Below are positions 19,421 to 30,030 of a stretch of 64,000 nucleotides of DNA, piece by piece. The first letter of the stretch is position 1, and every line of letters starts with the position of its first letter. The stretch is from the NCBI GenBank assembly GCA_963773875.1, contig CAVZCV010000018.1, positions 62,001 to 126,000 on the forward strand. The letters are read 5' to 3'. Under the pieces are notes generated by a model. That model did no database searches. It was not told the origin of the DNA and saw only the letters and a list, made by a program, of their open reading frames with translations. The position numbers and the translations under genes were made by a program. Source of the stretch: CAVTYH01 sp963773875. GTDB lineage: Bacteria; Planctomycetota; Planctomycetia; Pirellulales; JADZDJ01.

Positions 19421-19731
19421 TAATTCTGACTGAAATCAAACTGCTTCAGTGCTTCACGGCCCAACGGGGCTTTGAGGAACTTCTTGCGGCATTCCGGACA
19501 CAAGTCGAACCGCAGCTGCTGGTAAACGTCTTCATCGGCCACTTGATCGTCGGAGTCGCAATCTTCGATCCGCTGCATCATATCTTGCACTTCCTGCAGC
19601 CCATCGCGGTCGTCATCGAGCTCATCCATGGCCGGATCGAGCGCCGCATAAACCTCAATTTTCACTACGTACCGCACATCCAATTGCGAGTCGATCGGTC
19701 GTTTGCAAACGTCACACGAATGGTGAATCAT
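19420..19731 (-). CDS. Small cysteine-motif hypothetical protein
   Basis: A 103-residue soluble protein with two CxxC pairs (SCDVCKRP near residue 6 and LCPECRKK near residue 77), which could bind one zinc. The middle is very acidic (ELDDDRDGLQEVQDMMQRIEDCDSDDQ). I do not recognise a named function. It is transcribed toward the dehydrogenase at 18171-19250. Confidence 0.65.
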   Translation of the reverse strand: MIHHSCDVCKRPIDSQLDVRYVVKIEVYAALDPAMDELDDDRDGLQEVQDMMQRIEDCDSDDQVADEDVYQQLRFDLCPECRKKFLKAPLGREALKQFDFSQN

Positions 19732-20382
19732 TACACGTCCCCACGGTAGTCGAAATAGTAAGACGTCTTTTCCTGCCGACGCCCATCCCTCACCACGGAT
19801 TCAATCCTAACGCCGCCTTGCAAAGCGCTGCAAGTGAAACGCGAACTTTTTCGAAAGTTGTTTTTTAAAAAATAAAGATTCTGTATTGCGCTATTGACAA
19901 GCGCGCTGTCGGCGCGTCTGTCGCAGGTTCACTTCGAACAACTCGATTGCATGTTGTCACCGTTGGGCAACCGAACAAATACCTTCGGCAAGCACAATCC
20001 AATTCACTTCCTGAAATCACTACTGGGAGCTGCCGTTTCCGCTTTCGCGCGAACCTGCATTCCGCATCATCGCTCTTGATGCTCTAACCGGCCCGAATAT
20101 CGCGCTGCTGCAACGTCCAGTGTTCTGCCGCCCACTACCCTCTTAACAAAACCCTTGCAAATCCGGTTTAGCTTTTCCCGCTCGGCCGAACAAGACTGGT
20201 TTGTTACAGGCCCTGCGGTTACAATCATTTGGAGCGGCTCGACAGGCATTTGCGGGTCGTCCGATGGGCAAGCTCGGGGCCGAGCCGTCGCATCGAAGCG
20301 CGACAACTCGTCTTCCGGTCTTGCTCGAGTCGACCTTGCGGCGGAGTAATTGTTGACCGAGCCGGCCAAGGAGACCATTTGC
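19732..20382. other. Long intergenic region, no gene seen
   Basis: About 650 bases between divergent genes. It has an AT-rich block around 19855-19880 and otherwise ordinary composition. The short open frames in it lack ribosome-binding sites and coding character. I see no tRNA, clear hairpin terminator or repeat. It may be a long leader of the HNH gene. Confidence 0.5.
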
Positions 20383-21015
20383 ATGCGTGCTTACGGATCC
20401 GGCGCTCTTAGTTCCAGCGTCTTGGTGCTCAACCGGTATTACATGGCAGTGCACGTGATCAACGTGCGCCGCGCCCTGGGGCTATTGTTTCGCGAACTGG
20501 CCGAAGTCATCCATCTGGAGGAAGGCCAATACGCGAACTACAATTTTGAATCGTGGCGCGAAATCAGTGCGTTGCGATCGGCCTTCAAAGAGCAGCACGA
20601 CGATTGGATTCGCGGCGTCAATTTCGAACTTCAAGCTCCGCGTGTCATTCGGCTCTTGTTCTACGATCGCGTGCCCCGGCAAACCTTGCGGTTTAACCGC
20701 CGCAACCTGTTCGCGCACGATGGCAACCATTGCCAGTACTGCGGCAAGAGTTTTCCGACGAGCGAATTGAGCCTGGACCACGTGATGCCTCGCAGCCGCG
20801 GCGGCGAAACCAGCTGGGAAAACGTGGTGTGCGCCTGCGTAGCCTGCAATGTTCGCAAAGGGGGCCGGACTCCGCATGAGGCCCACATGAAGCTGATTCG
20901 CGCTCCGGTCAAGCCGAAGCGCAGTCCGCTGCTCTCGGTGAAGCTTGACAACCCGAAGTATGAAAGCTGGAAGACCTTCGTCGACACGGCGTACTGGACA
21001 GTCGATTTGAAGTAG
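20383..21015 (+). CDS. HNH endonuclease family protein
   Basis: A 210-residue protein with a C-terminal HNH nuclease fold: HCQYCGKSF, the catalytic DHVMPRSRGGETSWENVV and CVACNVRKGG, giving two CxxC zinc pairs. The N-terminal half (VLVLNRYYMAVHVINVRRAL) is of the type common in stand-alone HNH proteins of cyanobacteria and planctomycetes, for which no restriction or homing role is established. AAGGAG about ten bases upstream supports the ATG at 20383. It converges on uvrA, five bases apart. Confidence 0.85.
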   Translation: MRAYGSGALSSSVLVLNRYYMAVHVINVRRALGLLFRELAEVIHLEEGQYANYNFESWREISALRSAFKEQHDDWIRGVNFELQAPRVIRLLFYDRVPRQTLRFNRRNLFAHDGNHCQYCGKSFPTSELSLDHVMPRSRGGETSWENVVCACVACNVRKGGRTPHEAHMKLIRAPVKPKRSPLLSVKLDNPKYESWKTFVDTAYWTVDLK

Positions 21016-21020
21016 TTTCG

Positions 21021-23925
21021 TCATGGTCGCGCCCCGCATCCAGGTTGCGTTGCGGATCCATCCAAAAGCGGTTTCAGCAGTTTGCCGGTTTCATTTTTCG
21101 GCAGTGCAGCAACGTCTTCCGGCGTGCCCTCGGCGACGATCTGCCCGCCGGCTTCGCCACCTTCGGGCCCCAGATCAACAATCCAATCGGCCGTTTTCAT
21201 CACGTCCAAGTTGTGCTCGATCACCATCACGCTATTGCCAAGATCAACGAGGCGGCTCAAAACTTCGAGCAACTTGCGGACGTCGTCGAAGTGCAATCCG
21301 GTCGTCGGTTCATCCAAGAGATAGAGCGTGCTGCCGGTCGCCACGCGGCTTAACTCCGCCGCCAGCTTCACGCGCTGGGCCTCGCCGCCGGAAAGCGTTG
21401 TCGCCGATTGCCCTAACGTGAGATAGCCCAGGCCAACTTCTTGCAAGCTGACAAGCGGACGTGAAATCGCCGGCACGTTTTCGAACATCCGCACTGCTTC
21501 GTCGATTCGCAAATCGAGTACATCGGCAATCGAGAGTCCTTTGAATTTCACTTCCAGCGTTTGCCGATTGAATCGTTTGCCTTCGCACACCGGGCACTCC
21601 ACAAACAAGTCTGGGAGAAACTGCATCTCGATTTTCTTCATGCCATGGCCCTGGCATTCTTCGCAGCGGCCCCCTTTCACGTTGAAACTGAATCGACCGC
21701 TTTTGAAGCCGAGTTGCTTCGCCTCGCGAGTGCTCGCGAACACCTTGCGAATTTCATCGAACACGCCGACATACGTGGCCGGATTGCTCCGCGGCGAACG
21801 GCCAATCGGCGACTGATCGATCACGATGATCTTGTCGATCTGGTTCACGCCCCGCAAACTCGTGTGCGGCCCCGGCTTCGCCCCGACGCCAGTCAATCGC
21901 CGGATCAAAGCTCTGGCGAGTGTTTCATTCACCAGCGAACTTTTGCCGGAACCGCTGACGCCGGTGACGCACGTGAAAACCCCCAGCGGGAACCGGGCAT
22001 TGACGCTTTTCAAATTGTTTGTGGTCACGCCTTCAAGCGTGATCGAGCGTGTCTTGGCTACTTTGCGGCGCTGACCCGGAAGGGGAATCGATTCGCCACC
22101 GGAAAGATAGCGGCCGGTGATGGAATTCGGATTGGCGCAAACATCGGCGGGCGTGCCTTGGGAGACAATTCGCCCTCCGTGAGCGCCGGCGCCAGGCCCT
22201 AGATCGAGAAGATGATCGGCCTGGCGCATCATCATTTCATCGTGCTCGACGACCAGCACGGTGTTGCCTTGCGATTGCAAATCGCGCAGGGAATCGATCA
22301 AGCGTTGATTGTCGCGCGGGTGCAGCCCAATCGATGGCTCATCGAGCACATAGCAAACGCCGACGAGGCCAGAACCGATGCCCGTCGCCAGTCGCACGCG
22401 CTGCAACTCCCCGCCGCTGAGCGTGTCGGCCGGCCGATTGAGAGTCAGATAATTCAAACCGACTTGGTCGAGAAATGCGAGCCTCGAGGTGATTTCCACC
22501 GCCAGTGGTTCGTAAATCGCGAGATCGTCATCAGTGATTTCGTTGATCTCCCCCTCTGCCAGCAAGGAAGAGGGAGAAGCACCGGCAAAAAACTCACGCG
22601 CCTGCTGCACCGTAAGCGCAGAAATTTCGTGAATCGCTTTGCCGCCAAATCGCACATTGCGCGCTTCAGGCCGAATGCGTGCGCCACCGCAAGCCGCACA
22701 CGCAATCTGACCACGGAACGCCGCCAGCCGTTCTTGGTCGGTCGTCTTCGTCGCCGTGGCTAACTCTTTTTCCAGCAGCGTGAGCACTCCGAGAAAATCT
22801 TTGCCATCGCCGCGCAAAAACTTATCGCGGGCCGATGGTTTCCACTCGGCATAAGGCGTATCCCACTTCAAACCTTGCGCGGAGAAAATCGGAGAATTCC
22901 TCGCGATGTCGGTTTTCCTGCGCGGCGGATTCTCCTTTCCAAGGCAACACCAAACTGTTGGCGAGCGACAGTTGCTCATCGCCCAACACTAAATCCGAAT
23001 CGAATTCCTCGCGCCAGCCTAATCCCTCGCAAACCGGGCAAGCGCCGTACGGGCTGTTGAAACTAAACGTGCGTGGCTCCAGTTCTTCGTAGTTAATCTT
23101 GCAATTCGGGCAAGCATATAGCGTGCTGAAAATCATGTCGCGCCAATTGCCGACGTCGGGATGATCCTGATCGCGCACTTGATAGCTCACAAGCACCGCT
23201 CCGCCGCCATGGGTGATGGCCAGGTTCAGCGATTCCGCCAGCCGATCGTCGATCCCTTCGCGAATCACGATCCGATCGACCACCGCTTCGATCGTATGAT
23301 TCTTCCGCGGCGCTAGATCTGGCGGCTGGCCCCCCACATCGAGCACTTCGCCATCCACACGGGCTCTCTGCAGTTGGGCTTTGCGAATCGTTTCGAACAC
23401 GTCTTTGTGTTGCCCTTTACGCCCGCGAACCATCGGCGCGAGGATCATCGCCTTCGTACCCGGCGGCAGCTGCATCAGTTCGGTTTTGATTTCCTCGGGC
23501 GATTGTTGCCGGATCGGCGTACCACACTCGTAGCAGTATGCGGTGCCGAGGCGTGCCATCAAGAGCCGCAGATAATCGTAGATCTCCGTCACCGTGGCCA
23601 CCGTGCTGCGCGGATTCGCGCTGCCGGCCCGCTGGTCGATCAAAATCGTCGGCTGCAGACCTTCGATTACGTCGACATCCGGCCGTTCCATCTGATGCAG
23701 AAATTGCCGGGCATAAACCGAAAGGCTTTCAATGTATTGCCGTTGCCCTTCGGCAAAGATGGTGTCTTGCGCCAGCGAACTTTTTCCAGAACCGCTAGGG
23801 CCGGTAATCACGACTAGCTTGTCGCGAGGGATATCGACATCGATGTTCTGCAGATTATGGACACGCGCGCCGCGGATGCGGATAAAATCGCCGGCGACCA
23901 TCGCATCGGTGGAGTTGCCGCTCAA
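21021..23925 (-). CDS. uvrA: Excinuclease ABC subunit UvrA, frameshifted
   Basis: The damage-recognition ATPase of nucleotide excision repair. The first part (23925 to about 22881) has Walker A GPSGSGKSS, the UvrB-binding and insertion domains and two CxxC zinc pairs (CPNC, CPVC). The second (about 22876-21021) has CAACGGARIRPEA, signature LSGGELQRVRLA, a second Walker A GVSGSGKSS, a zinc pair (CEECQG, CPVC), LSGGEAQRVKLA and VYLLDEPTTGLH-type Walker B. The frames join at LRA-QGLKWDTP, where two bases seem missing at GCGC 22877-22880. Corrected length is about 968 residues, normal. GC-rich context and intact domains argue for sequence error, not gene death. Confidence 0.93.
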
Positions 23926-24271
23926 TGCGTGCCCATTGCCGCCAAGAGCAGATTTTCGCCGACATCGGCCGCAGCTTGCGATTCAGTTTTGCCGCGTTCG
24001 GCAGCGCCAATTTCCACAATCGGCTCCAGTGAGCAAATTCGACACTCGTGTAAACTATTCAGAATACTTCGGGAAAACCGCGGCGTACAGGATGCGTGGC
24101 GGCGGCGGACAAGGAAGTCCAGGGGAGATCGGTCCATCATGAAGTTTGACAATCGAGCCTAGACACGTCATCTTGGCACGGCCAATTCTGGCAAACGAGC
24201 GGGGAGTATTTCGAGGTCTTTAACGTCGTGGCTCAGCGGCGGGTGGCGACAATTTCGACAGAAAAATCAAT
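23926..24271. other. Divergent intergenic region
   Basis: About 345 bases between uvrA (minus) and the oxidoreductase (plus). No SOS-box-like palindrome, terminator or repeat is evident to the eye. The short frames present overlap without ribosome-binding sites. Confidence 0.45.
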
Positions 24272-25408
24272 ATGGCGAAACTCCTAAACATCGGCATGAT
24301 CGGTTACGGGTTTATGGGCCGGGCGCATTCGAATGCGTATCGCAAGGTCAACAACTTTTTTGACCTGGAGTACCGTCCAGTGCTGAAGGCGGTTTGTGCC
24401 CGCGATGAAAAGAATGCCAAGGTGTTTGCCGAGAAGTGGGGTTACGAATCGGTCGAAACCGATTGGCGAAAACTGCTCACGCGGAAAGATATTGATGCCG
24501 TTGACATTTGCACGCCGAACAACTTGCACAAAGAGATTGCGATTGCCGCAGCTCAAGCCGGCAAGGTGATTCTGTGCGAAAAACCGCTGGCGATGAACGC
24601 TGCGGAAGGCGAAGAAATGGTGGCGGCCGTCGAGAAGGCCGGCGTGCCGAACATCGTGTGGTACAACTATCGCCGCGTGCCTGCGGTGACGTTTGCCAAG
24701 CAGCTGATCGATTCTGGCAAACTCGGCCGAATTTTTCATTACCGGGCCAACTTTTTACAGGACTGGACCATTTCCGCCGATCTTCCGCAGGGCGGCCACG
24801 GCTTGTGGCGGCTCGATGTAGCCGCTTCCGGCAGCGGCGTGACCGGCGATCTTCTGGCGCACTGCATTGATACTGCCATCTGGCTTAACGGCGGCATCAG
24901 CAAAGTGAGCGCCATGACGGAAACATTCGTCAAAGAGCGGAAGCACAACCTTACCGGCAAAGTGGAAAAAGTTGGCATCGATGATGCGTGCGCGTTCCTG
25001 TGTCGCTTCGAAAACGGTTCGCTCGGACTCTTCGAATCGACTCGCTACGCCCGCGGGCACAAAGCGCTCTACACGTTTGAAATCAATGGCGAGCACGCTT
25101 CAATCAATTGGGACCTGCACGATTTGCACCGCTTGGAATGGTTCGATCACCGCGATGAGGGCACGCTGCGCGGCTGGCGCAGCATTCATGTGACCGACGG
25201 CGAGCATCCTTACATGAGCCACTGGTGGGTGCCCGGTTTGCAAATCGGATACGAGCATTCGTTCGTGCATCAGGTGGCCGACTTTCTCGAAGGGCTCGGC
25301 AAGGGCAAGCCGGTAAGTCCGACCTTCCGCGACGCCCTGGAAACCCAAAAGATCTGTGACGCGGTGCTGGCGAGCGGCAAAAGTGGGCAGTGGACCGACG
25401 TAAAATAG
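24272..25408 (+). CDS. Gfo/Idh/MocA family oxidoreductase
   Basis: A 378-residue NAD(P)-dependent sugar or cyclitol dehydrogenase. The N-terminal Rossmann fold begins LNIGMIGYGFMGRAHSNAY, and the family motif CEKPLAMNAAEGEEM follows at about residue 103. GDLLAHCIDTAIWL carries the catalytic-type HxxD/H region. No signal peptide, so cytoplasmic. Planctomycetes have many paralogues; the substrate cannot be read. It stands alone, with the PSP1 gene 39 bases downstream possibly cotranscribed. Confidence 0.88.
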   Translation: MAKLLNIGMIGYGFMGRAHSNAYRKVNNFFDLEYRPVLKAVCARDEKNAKVFAEKWGYESVETDWRKLLTRKDIDAVDICTPNNLHKEIAIAAAQAGKVILCEKPLAMNAAEGEEMVAAVEKAGVPNIVWYNYRRVPAVTFAKQLIDSGKLGRIFHYRANFLQDWTISADLPQGGHGLWRLDVAASGSGVTGDLLAHCIDTAIWLNGGISKVSAMTETFVKERKHNLTGKVEKVGIDDACAFLCRFENGSLGLFESTRYARGHKALYTFEINGEHASINWDLHDLHRLEWFDHRDEGTLRGWRSIHVTDGEHPYMSHWWVPGLQIGYEHSFVHQVADFLEGLGKGKPVSPTFRDALETQKICDAVLASGKSGQWTDVK

Positions 25409-25447
25409 GCTAGCAGTTCGGCTTGCGGGTTCGTATTCTAAATTGCT

Positions 25448-26312
25448 ATGCCCAAATACGTTGTTCGATACGGCGCAATGCGGTTCCTGGGGATCATGAC
25501 GACCCGGGGCGAGGAAGCATTCGCCCGTGGCACGCAGGTCATTGCCCGCACCGATCGAGGTTTGGAGTGCAGCATCGTGCTATGTGAAGCGACCGATGAA
25601 TCGACCAAAGAATTGAAGAATCCTACACAGGGTCAAATTCTGCGCCATGACGACGGCCGATTCAATGGAGCTTTCAAGGCTCTTGGCACAGCAGCGAGAT
25701 GAGTTCCAAAAGTGCAGGACGCTGGTCAACGGCTCGGGCTTGCAGATGGAACTCGTGGATGTGGAGCATGTTTTCGGCGGCGAGCGGATCGTCGTCTACT
25801 ATCTCGCCGAGAACCGCATTGATTTCCGCGATCTTGTGAAACAACTGGCTGGCGAATTTCAAACGCGGATCGAAATGCGGCAAATTGGCGTACGCGACGA
25901 AGCCAAGCTGCTGGCCGATTATGGCGATTGCGGCAAACCGGTGTGCTGCAACACGCATTTGAGTGAAATGCCGCCAGTCTCCATGAAAATGGCGAAGCTT
26001 CAAAAGGCGACGCTCGACCCCACCAAGATCTCCGGCCGCTGCGGGCGCTTAAAATGTTGCTTGCGTTACGAATACGACACGTACGAGCAGCTACAAAAAG
26101 AATTGCCCCCGGTTGGCTCGGAAGTGTTAACTCAGAAAGGTCGTCAGCGCGTACTGGCCCATGAAATTCTGGCCCAACAGCTCCTGATCGAAACAGAAGA
26201 CCATCGGCGAATGCTGATTCCCGCGACCGATGTACTCACGGTCCTGAATCGTCCTACGGTAGCTGCCACAACTGAGTCCGTGGACGATTCGAATGCCACT
26301 CCGAACAGTTAA
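25448..26312 (+). CDS. PSP1 / RicT (YaaT)-like protein, frameshifted
   Basis: A PSP1-domain protein of about 288 residues. The first frame (25448 to about 25645) ends NPTQGQILR; the second starts at the next frame with MTTADSMELSRLLAQQRDEFQKCR. The body has VYYLAENRIDFRDLVKQLAGEF, then the cysteine-rich block GDCGKPVCCNTHL, ISGRCGRLKCCLRYEYDTY typical of RicT/YaaT, which in Bacillus joins an Fe-S-containing complex affecting RNA processing. The break is at GCGC 25642-25645 (two bases missing or one extra). The role in this organism is inferred from the family only. Confidence 0.85.
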
Positions 26313-26366
26313 ATCTAAGGCCAATTCGAACTAACACACACGCGTACCGAAAACCAATTACCTTCC

Positions 26367-26825
26367 ATGCCGACGATCGATCCTGCTCATCCGCTTGCCA
26401 AGTTGCTTAAAACCGATAAGCGCTACAAATTCGACGCCTACGTGTTTGTGTTCGAATCGCTCAATTTTGCCCACGAGCAACTCGGCCTGGGTCAGGAGCA
26501 CCCGGAAGAAGAACTTGAAACAAAAACGGAAACCAAACGCAGTTCCGCGAAGAAAAAGTCCGAGCGCCATCTTACGGGCCAGCAGCTGTGTGAGGCTATT
26601 CGACAGTACGCCCAAGATCAATACGGGCTGATGGCCAAAGCGGTGCTTGCCAGTTGGGGCGTGCATAACACCGGCGATATTGGCAACATCGTATTTAATT
26701 TGATCGAAATCGGTCAGATGCGAAAAACAAAACACGATCGTCGCGAAGATTTCGACAATGTTTTCGATTTCGATGCAGCGTTCGTTCGCGATTTCAAAAT
26801 CACCCCGCCCGCGAAGACGGAATGA
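26367..26825 (+). CDS. Minf_1886-family conserved protein
   Basis: A 152-residue soluble protein. The pattern YKFDAYVFVFESLNFAHEQL, RHLTGQQLCEAIRQYAQDQYGLMAKAVLASWGVHNTGDIGNIVFNLI and the acidic end matches a small uncharacterised family named after Methylacidiphilum Minf_1886, frequent in Planctomycetota and Verrucomicrobiota. A lysine-rich linker (about 50-68) separates two parts. No function is known. It follows the PSP1 gene by 54 bases. Confidence 0.75.
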   Translation: MPTIDPAHPLAKLLKTDKRYKFDAYVFVFESLNFAHEQLGLGQEHPEEELETKTETKRSSAKKKSERHLTGQQLCEAIRQYAQDQYGLMAKAVLASWGVHNTGDIGNIVFNLIEIGQMRKTKHDRREDFDNVFDFDAAFVRDFKITPPAKTE

Positions 26826-26835
26826 AGAGCGGCGC

Positions 26836-26991
26836 ATGAGCAAACGGATTTCTCGCGACGCCAAGCGGCCTGCGGAGCCTGAAGCAGAAATTCGAACTGC
26901 GCCTACCCGACGTCAAAAAATCTTTTTAATCATCTCCGTCATTGCGCTTCTGATGTGGCTTGCGGTGCTGCTGTGGATGGCCATTCGCTGA
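26836..26991 (+). CDS. Small single-pass membrane protein
   Basis: A 51-residue protein: a basic, charged N-terminus (SKRISRDAKRPAEPEAE) then one hydrophobic helix (IFLIISVIALLMWLAVLLWMAI). It starts ten bases after the Minf_1886 gene with GAAGAG upstream, so it is probably translated from the same message. No family recognised. Confidence 0.55.
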   Translation: MSKRISRDAKRPAEPEAEIRTAPTRRQKIFLIISVIALLMWLAVLLWMAIR

Positions 26992-27155
26992 GCGAGCGCC
27001 TGCATATCAACTGCTTACTGCCTGAGGAGTTGCAACTCAATCCGGCATCCGCATGATGCCAACGCTTGTATCGGCGATGTCGGCAAGCGACAATCTTGGT
27101 CCGCCGGCGCTGTCGTGCCTCGGCGCTCTTCAAGAGTCTTCGGGAGAAAACAGGA

Positions 27156-27443
27156 ATGAACGTCGTCCCAGTGGGCGATCATGTGATTGTCAAGCGGCTC
27201 GAAGCGGAAATCAAAACTCGCGGCGGCATTCTGCTGCCCGATGCGGCTCAAGAAAAGCCGACGCAAGGCCGCGTACTTTCGGTGGGCGATGGCCGCATAC
27301 TCAAAAACGGCACGCATGTCGCCAGCCAGGTGCAGGAGGGTGATCGCATCCTGTTTTCATCGTACAGTGGCATGGAAGTGGAAATCGAAGGCGAGCCATT
27401 CTTGATTATGAGCGAGCACGATATTCTGGCCGTCATCGACTAG
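27156..27443 (+). CDS. groES: Co-chaperonin GroES
   Basis: A 95-residue 10-kDa chaperonin, the lid of GroEL. VPVGDHVIVKRLEAEIKTRGGILLPDAAQEKPTQGRVLSVGDG contains the mobile loop, and EGDRILFSSYSGMEVEIEGEPFLIMSEHDILAVI is the usual C-terminal half. AGGA lies just upstream of the ATG at 27156. No groEL is present in the window, and no CIRCE-like repeat was seen upstream. Planctomycetes often carry several unlinked groES/groEL copies. Confidence 0.95.
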   Translation: MNVVPVGDHVIVKRLEAEIKTRGGILLPDAAQEKPTQGRVLSVGDGRILKNGTHVASQVQEGDRILFSSYSGMEVEIEGEPFLIMSEHDILAVID

Positions 27444-27647
27444 CGGCGAAAAATTCGCCAGCGGCGGTGAAAATGTCGTCGGCTTCTTCCCACATTTAGG
27501 CGTCATGGCCGGTGAATATCGCCCGTTCTTTCGCGAATTGAGCAATTCGCCAGCCCGGCATGTCTGTTGCGTTGCGTATCGCTCCCTGCCACTAACATCG
27601 GCGTATCATATAATTGAGGGTTATTTGCACTCTCCCAGGAGCACATT

Positions 27648-28816
27648 ATGCGTCTTGCATCGGCCAATAGATTTATCGTGATCATCGTTCTGCTCAGTTC
27701 GCTCGTCGCCGCTCATAAGTTGATGGCCGCCGAAAGCGCGCGGCGAAAGCCGATGCCGCCGCTGCGACCATCGATTGGCAAGCGTATCAGAAAGCGGTCG
27801 ATCGGGGCGTTCAATACCTGGTCACCAAGGGTCAGGCTGCCGATGGTTCTTACAGCGCACAAACCAGCCCGGCGGTGACCGCCATTTGCACGGCGGCATT
27901 GTTGCGAAGTGGAAAATCGCCCGACGACCTGGCCATCGCCAAGAGCCTCAAATACCTGGAAGGCTTTGTGCACGATGATGGCGGCATCTATAAACCGGGC
28001 TCCACTATTCAAAATTATGAAACCAGCATTGCAATCATGTGCTTCTCTGAAGCCAACAAAGATGGACGCTACAAAGACCTGCTCAAAAATGCCGACAAGT
28101 ACGTGAAAAGTATTCAGTGGGGCGCCGACGGCAACCTCGATCAATCGGCGGTCAACTACGGGGGCGCCGGTTATGGTAAAAGCAAAACCAGGCCCGATTT
28201 GTCGAACACAACCTTCTTGCTCGATGCCTTACAGGCCGCCGGCGATGAAGCGAACGATGAAGCGGTGCAACGAGCGCTCGTGTTCGTTTCGCGCTGCCAG
28301 AATCTCGACAGCGAGTACAACACCACCGAATTCCCCAAGAAGGCCACGGCGGACGACCTCGGCGGCTTTTACTACACGCCCTCGGATGGCGGCAATAGCA
28401 TGGCCGGTAAGTCGCCAGACGGCGAATTGCGGAGCTATGGCTCGATGACGTACGCCGGCCTCAAGAGCATGATCTTCTGCGGCCTTACGCCGGAAGATAA
28501 GCGCGTGAAAGCCGCCGTCGAATGGATCCGCAAACACTACGATATGTCGAGCAACCCTGGCATGGGTCAGGCCGGTTTGTTTTATGGCTACAACACGTTT
28601 TCCAAGGCATTAGAAGCGCTCGGGCAAGATCCGTTCATCGATGCCAAAGGCGTGGCCCATCCCTGGCGTGCAGAGATGATCGGCGAGCTTGTCAAGCGAC
28701 AGCAAGACGACGGATCTTGGGTCAACTCCAACAAACAGTTCCAGGAAAGCGATCCAAATTTGGTCACCGCCTATTCGCTCTTGGCGCTCAGCCGCTGCAA
28801 GCCGACGCAGAAGTGA
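27648..28816 (+). CDS. Secreted prenyltransferase/squalene-oxidase-repeat protein, frameshifted
   Basis: An exported (signal near MRLASANRFIVIIVLLSSLVAAHKLMA) alpha/alpha-barrel protein of about 388 residues. After the signal the frame must shift within GCGCGC at 27736-27741 to give AKADAAAATIDWQAYQKAV, DRGVQYLVTKGQAADGSYS, TSPAVTAICTAALLRSGKSP and repeated helix pairs, ending QDDGSWVNSNKQFQESDPNLVTAYSLLAL. Such DGSW repeats mark squalene-cyclase/prenyltransferase folds, but the catalytic aspartates of cyclases are not evident, so a non-enzymatic or peptidase-inhibitor-like role is possible. A strong terminator follows. Confidence 0.75.
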
Positions 28817-28837
28817 TTAGAGGATGAATCCACAACA

Positions 28838-28869
28838 AGCCCAGGGGTTGTAACCCCTGGGCTTTTTTT
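28838..28869 (+). terminator. Rho-independent terminator
   Basis: AGCCCAGGGG-TTGTAA-CCCCTGGGCT, a perfect ten-base-pair stem, followed by a run of T. It ends the prenyltransferase-repeat transcript. Confidence 0.93.
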
Positions 28870-28925
28870 ATTGTGCAGCGCCGCTCTGCCACTTGCCGCG
28901 ATAACAAAACCGATACAATCACCGC

Positions 28926-30007
28926 ATGTCGCCCCCCAACTTCATCTTCGTCACCTGCCAAGTCGGTGCGGAGCCAGCCGTTAAAGCAGAACTCGCTCGC
29001 CGCTGGCCGGCGTTTCGGTTTGCGTTCTCGCGTCCCGGTTTTCTCACGTTCAAACTGCCAACCGGAGCGGCCCTACCGGACGACTTCGATCTGCACAGCG
29101 TTTTCGCCCGCGCACATGGATTCTCGCTTGGAAAAACCGCCGCCGCCGATGACGCCGCCCGTGCCGAAGAAGTGTGGCAACTAGCTGGCGATCATCAATT
29201 CGACGCTATCCACGTCTGGCAGCGCGATCTGTACGAACCGGGCTTTCGTGGCTACGAACCTGGACCAACAGAGCTTGCCGCCAGCGCCGAGTCCGCCATC
29301 CGCACTGCCGCCGGCGCTCGCGGCTTGGCGTGCGGACAACCGACGCCATCGAATTCCCAGCCTCCCAACTCCGCAAGTCCGGGCCAACTGATTCTCGATT
29401 GCATCCTCGTCGAACCGGACCAGTGGTGGATCGGCTACCATCGCGCCGCGTCAATTCCCTCACGCTGGCCCGGCGGATTGTTTCCGATCCAGTTGCCGCA
29501 AGATGCCGTATCGCGAGCCTACCTGAAAATGGAAGAAGCGCTCGCCTGGTCGCGCATGCCGCTGAAAGCCGGCGACCTGTGGGCGGAAATCGGCAGCGCC
29601 CGGGCGGCGCGAGCCAATCGCTGTTGAGCCGCGACCTGCGCGTGATCGGCATCGATCCAGCCGAAATGGACCCCGTCGTGCTTGCGCATCCAAACTTCGC
29701 GCACTGGAAGAAGCGTGGCGCGGACGTGAAGCGGCGCGAATATCGCGAGGTGCGTTATCTGGCGGCCGACATCAACGTTGCCCCGACTTACACGCTCGAC
29801 ACCGTCGAATCGATCATCACGCATCCCGAAGTCAACATTCGCGGGCTCATCCTCACGCTGAAACTACTCGAGTGGAAACTCGCCGACGAAGTGCCGCTGT
29901 ATCTCGACCGCATTCGTGCGTGGGACTACGGCCACGTGCGGGCGCGGCAACTGCATCACAACCGACAAGAAATCTGCGTTACCGCGACGTGCGGCCAAAA
30001 GCAATGA
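28926..30007 (+). CDS. RlmM-like 23S rRNA 2'-O-methyltransferase, frameshifted
   Basis: A protein of about 360 residues, close to E. coli RlmM in length. The N-terminal half (NFIFVTCQVGAEPAVKAELARRWP) is THUMP-like. Around 29596 the frames join to give DLWAEIGSAPGGASQSLLSRDLRVIGIDPAEMDP, a SAM-binding motif I, then ADINVAPTYTLDTVESIITHP and RARQLHHNRQEICVTA near the end, as in RlmM. One C is missing at AGCGCC. E. coli RlmM methylates C2498 of 23S rRNA, two bases from the intron site in this organism's 23S gene about 5 kb away. The activity here is inferred. Confidence 0.75.
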
Positions 30008-30030
30008 ATGACAGTTTCGACATTTACGAT

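Noticed and set aside
19894..20349. Short frames between the dehydrogenase-side gene and the HNH gene
   Set aside because: Composition and starts do not support coding; nothing recognisable in any frame.
20383..21015. HNH gene as part of a restriction or defence system
   Set aside because: No methyltransferase, helicase or other defence gene beside it; it fits the common stand-alone HNH family.
21021..23925. Programmed ribosomal frameshifting in uvrA (and the other split genes)
   Set aside because: No slippery heptamer with a downstream pseudoknot is evident, the broken genes are unrelated, and the breaks share GCGC context instead.
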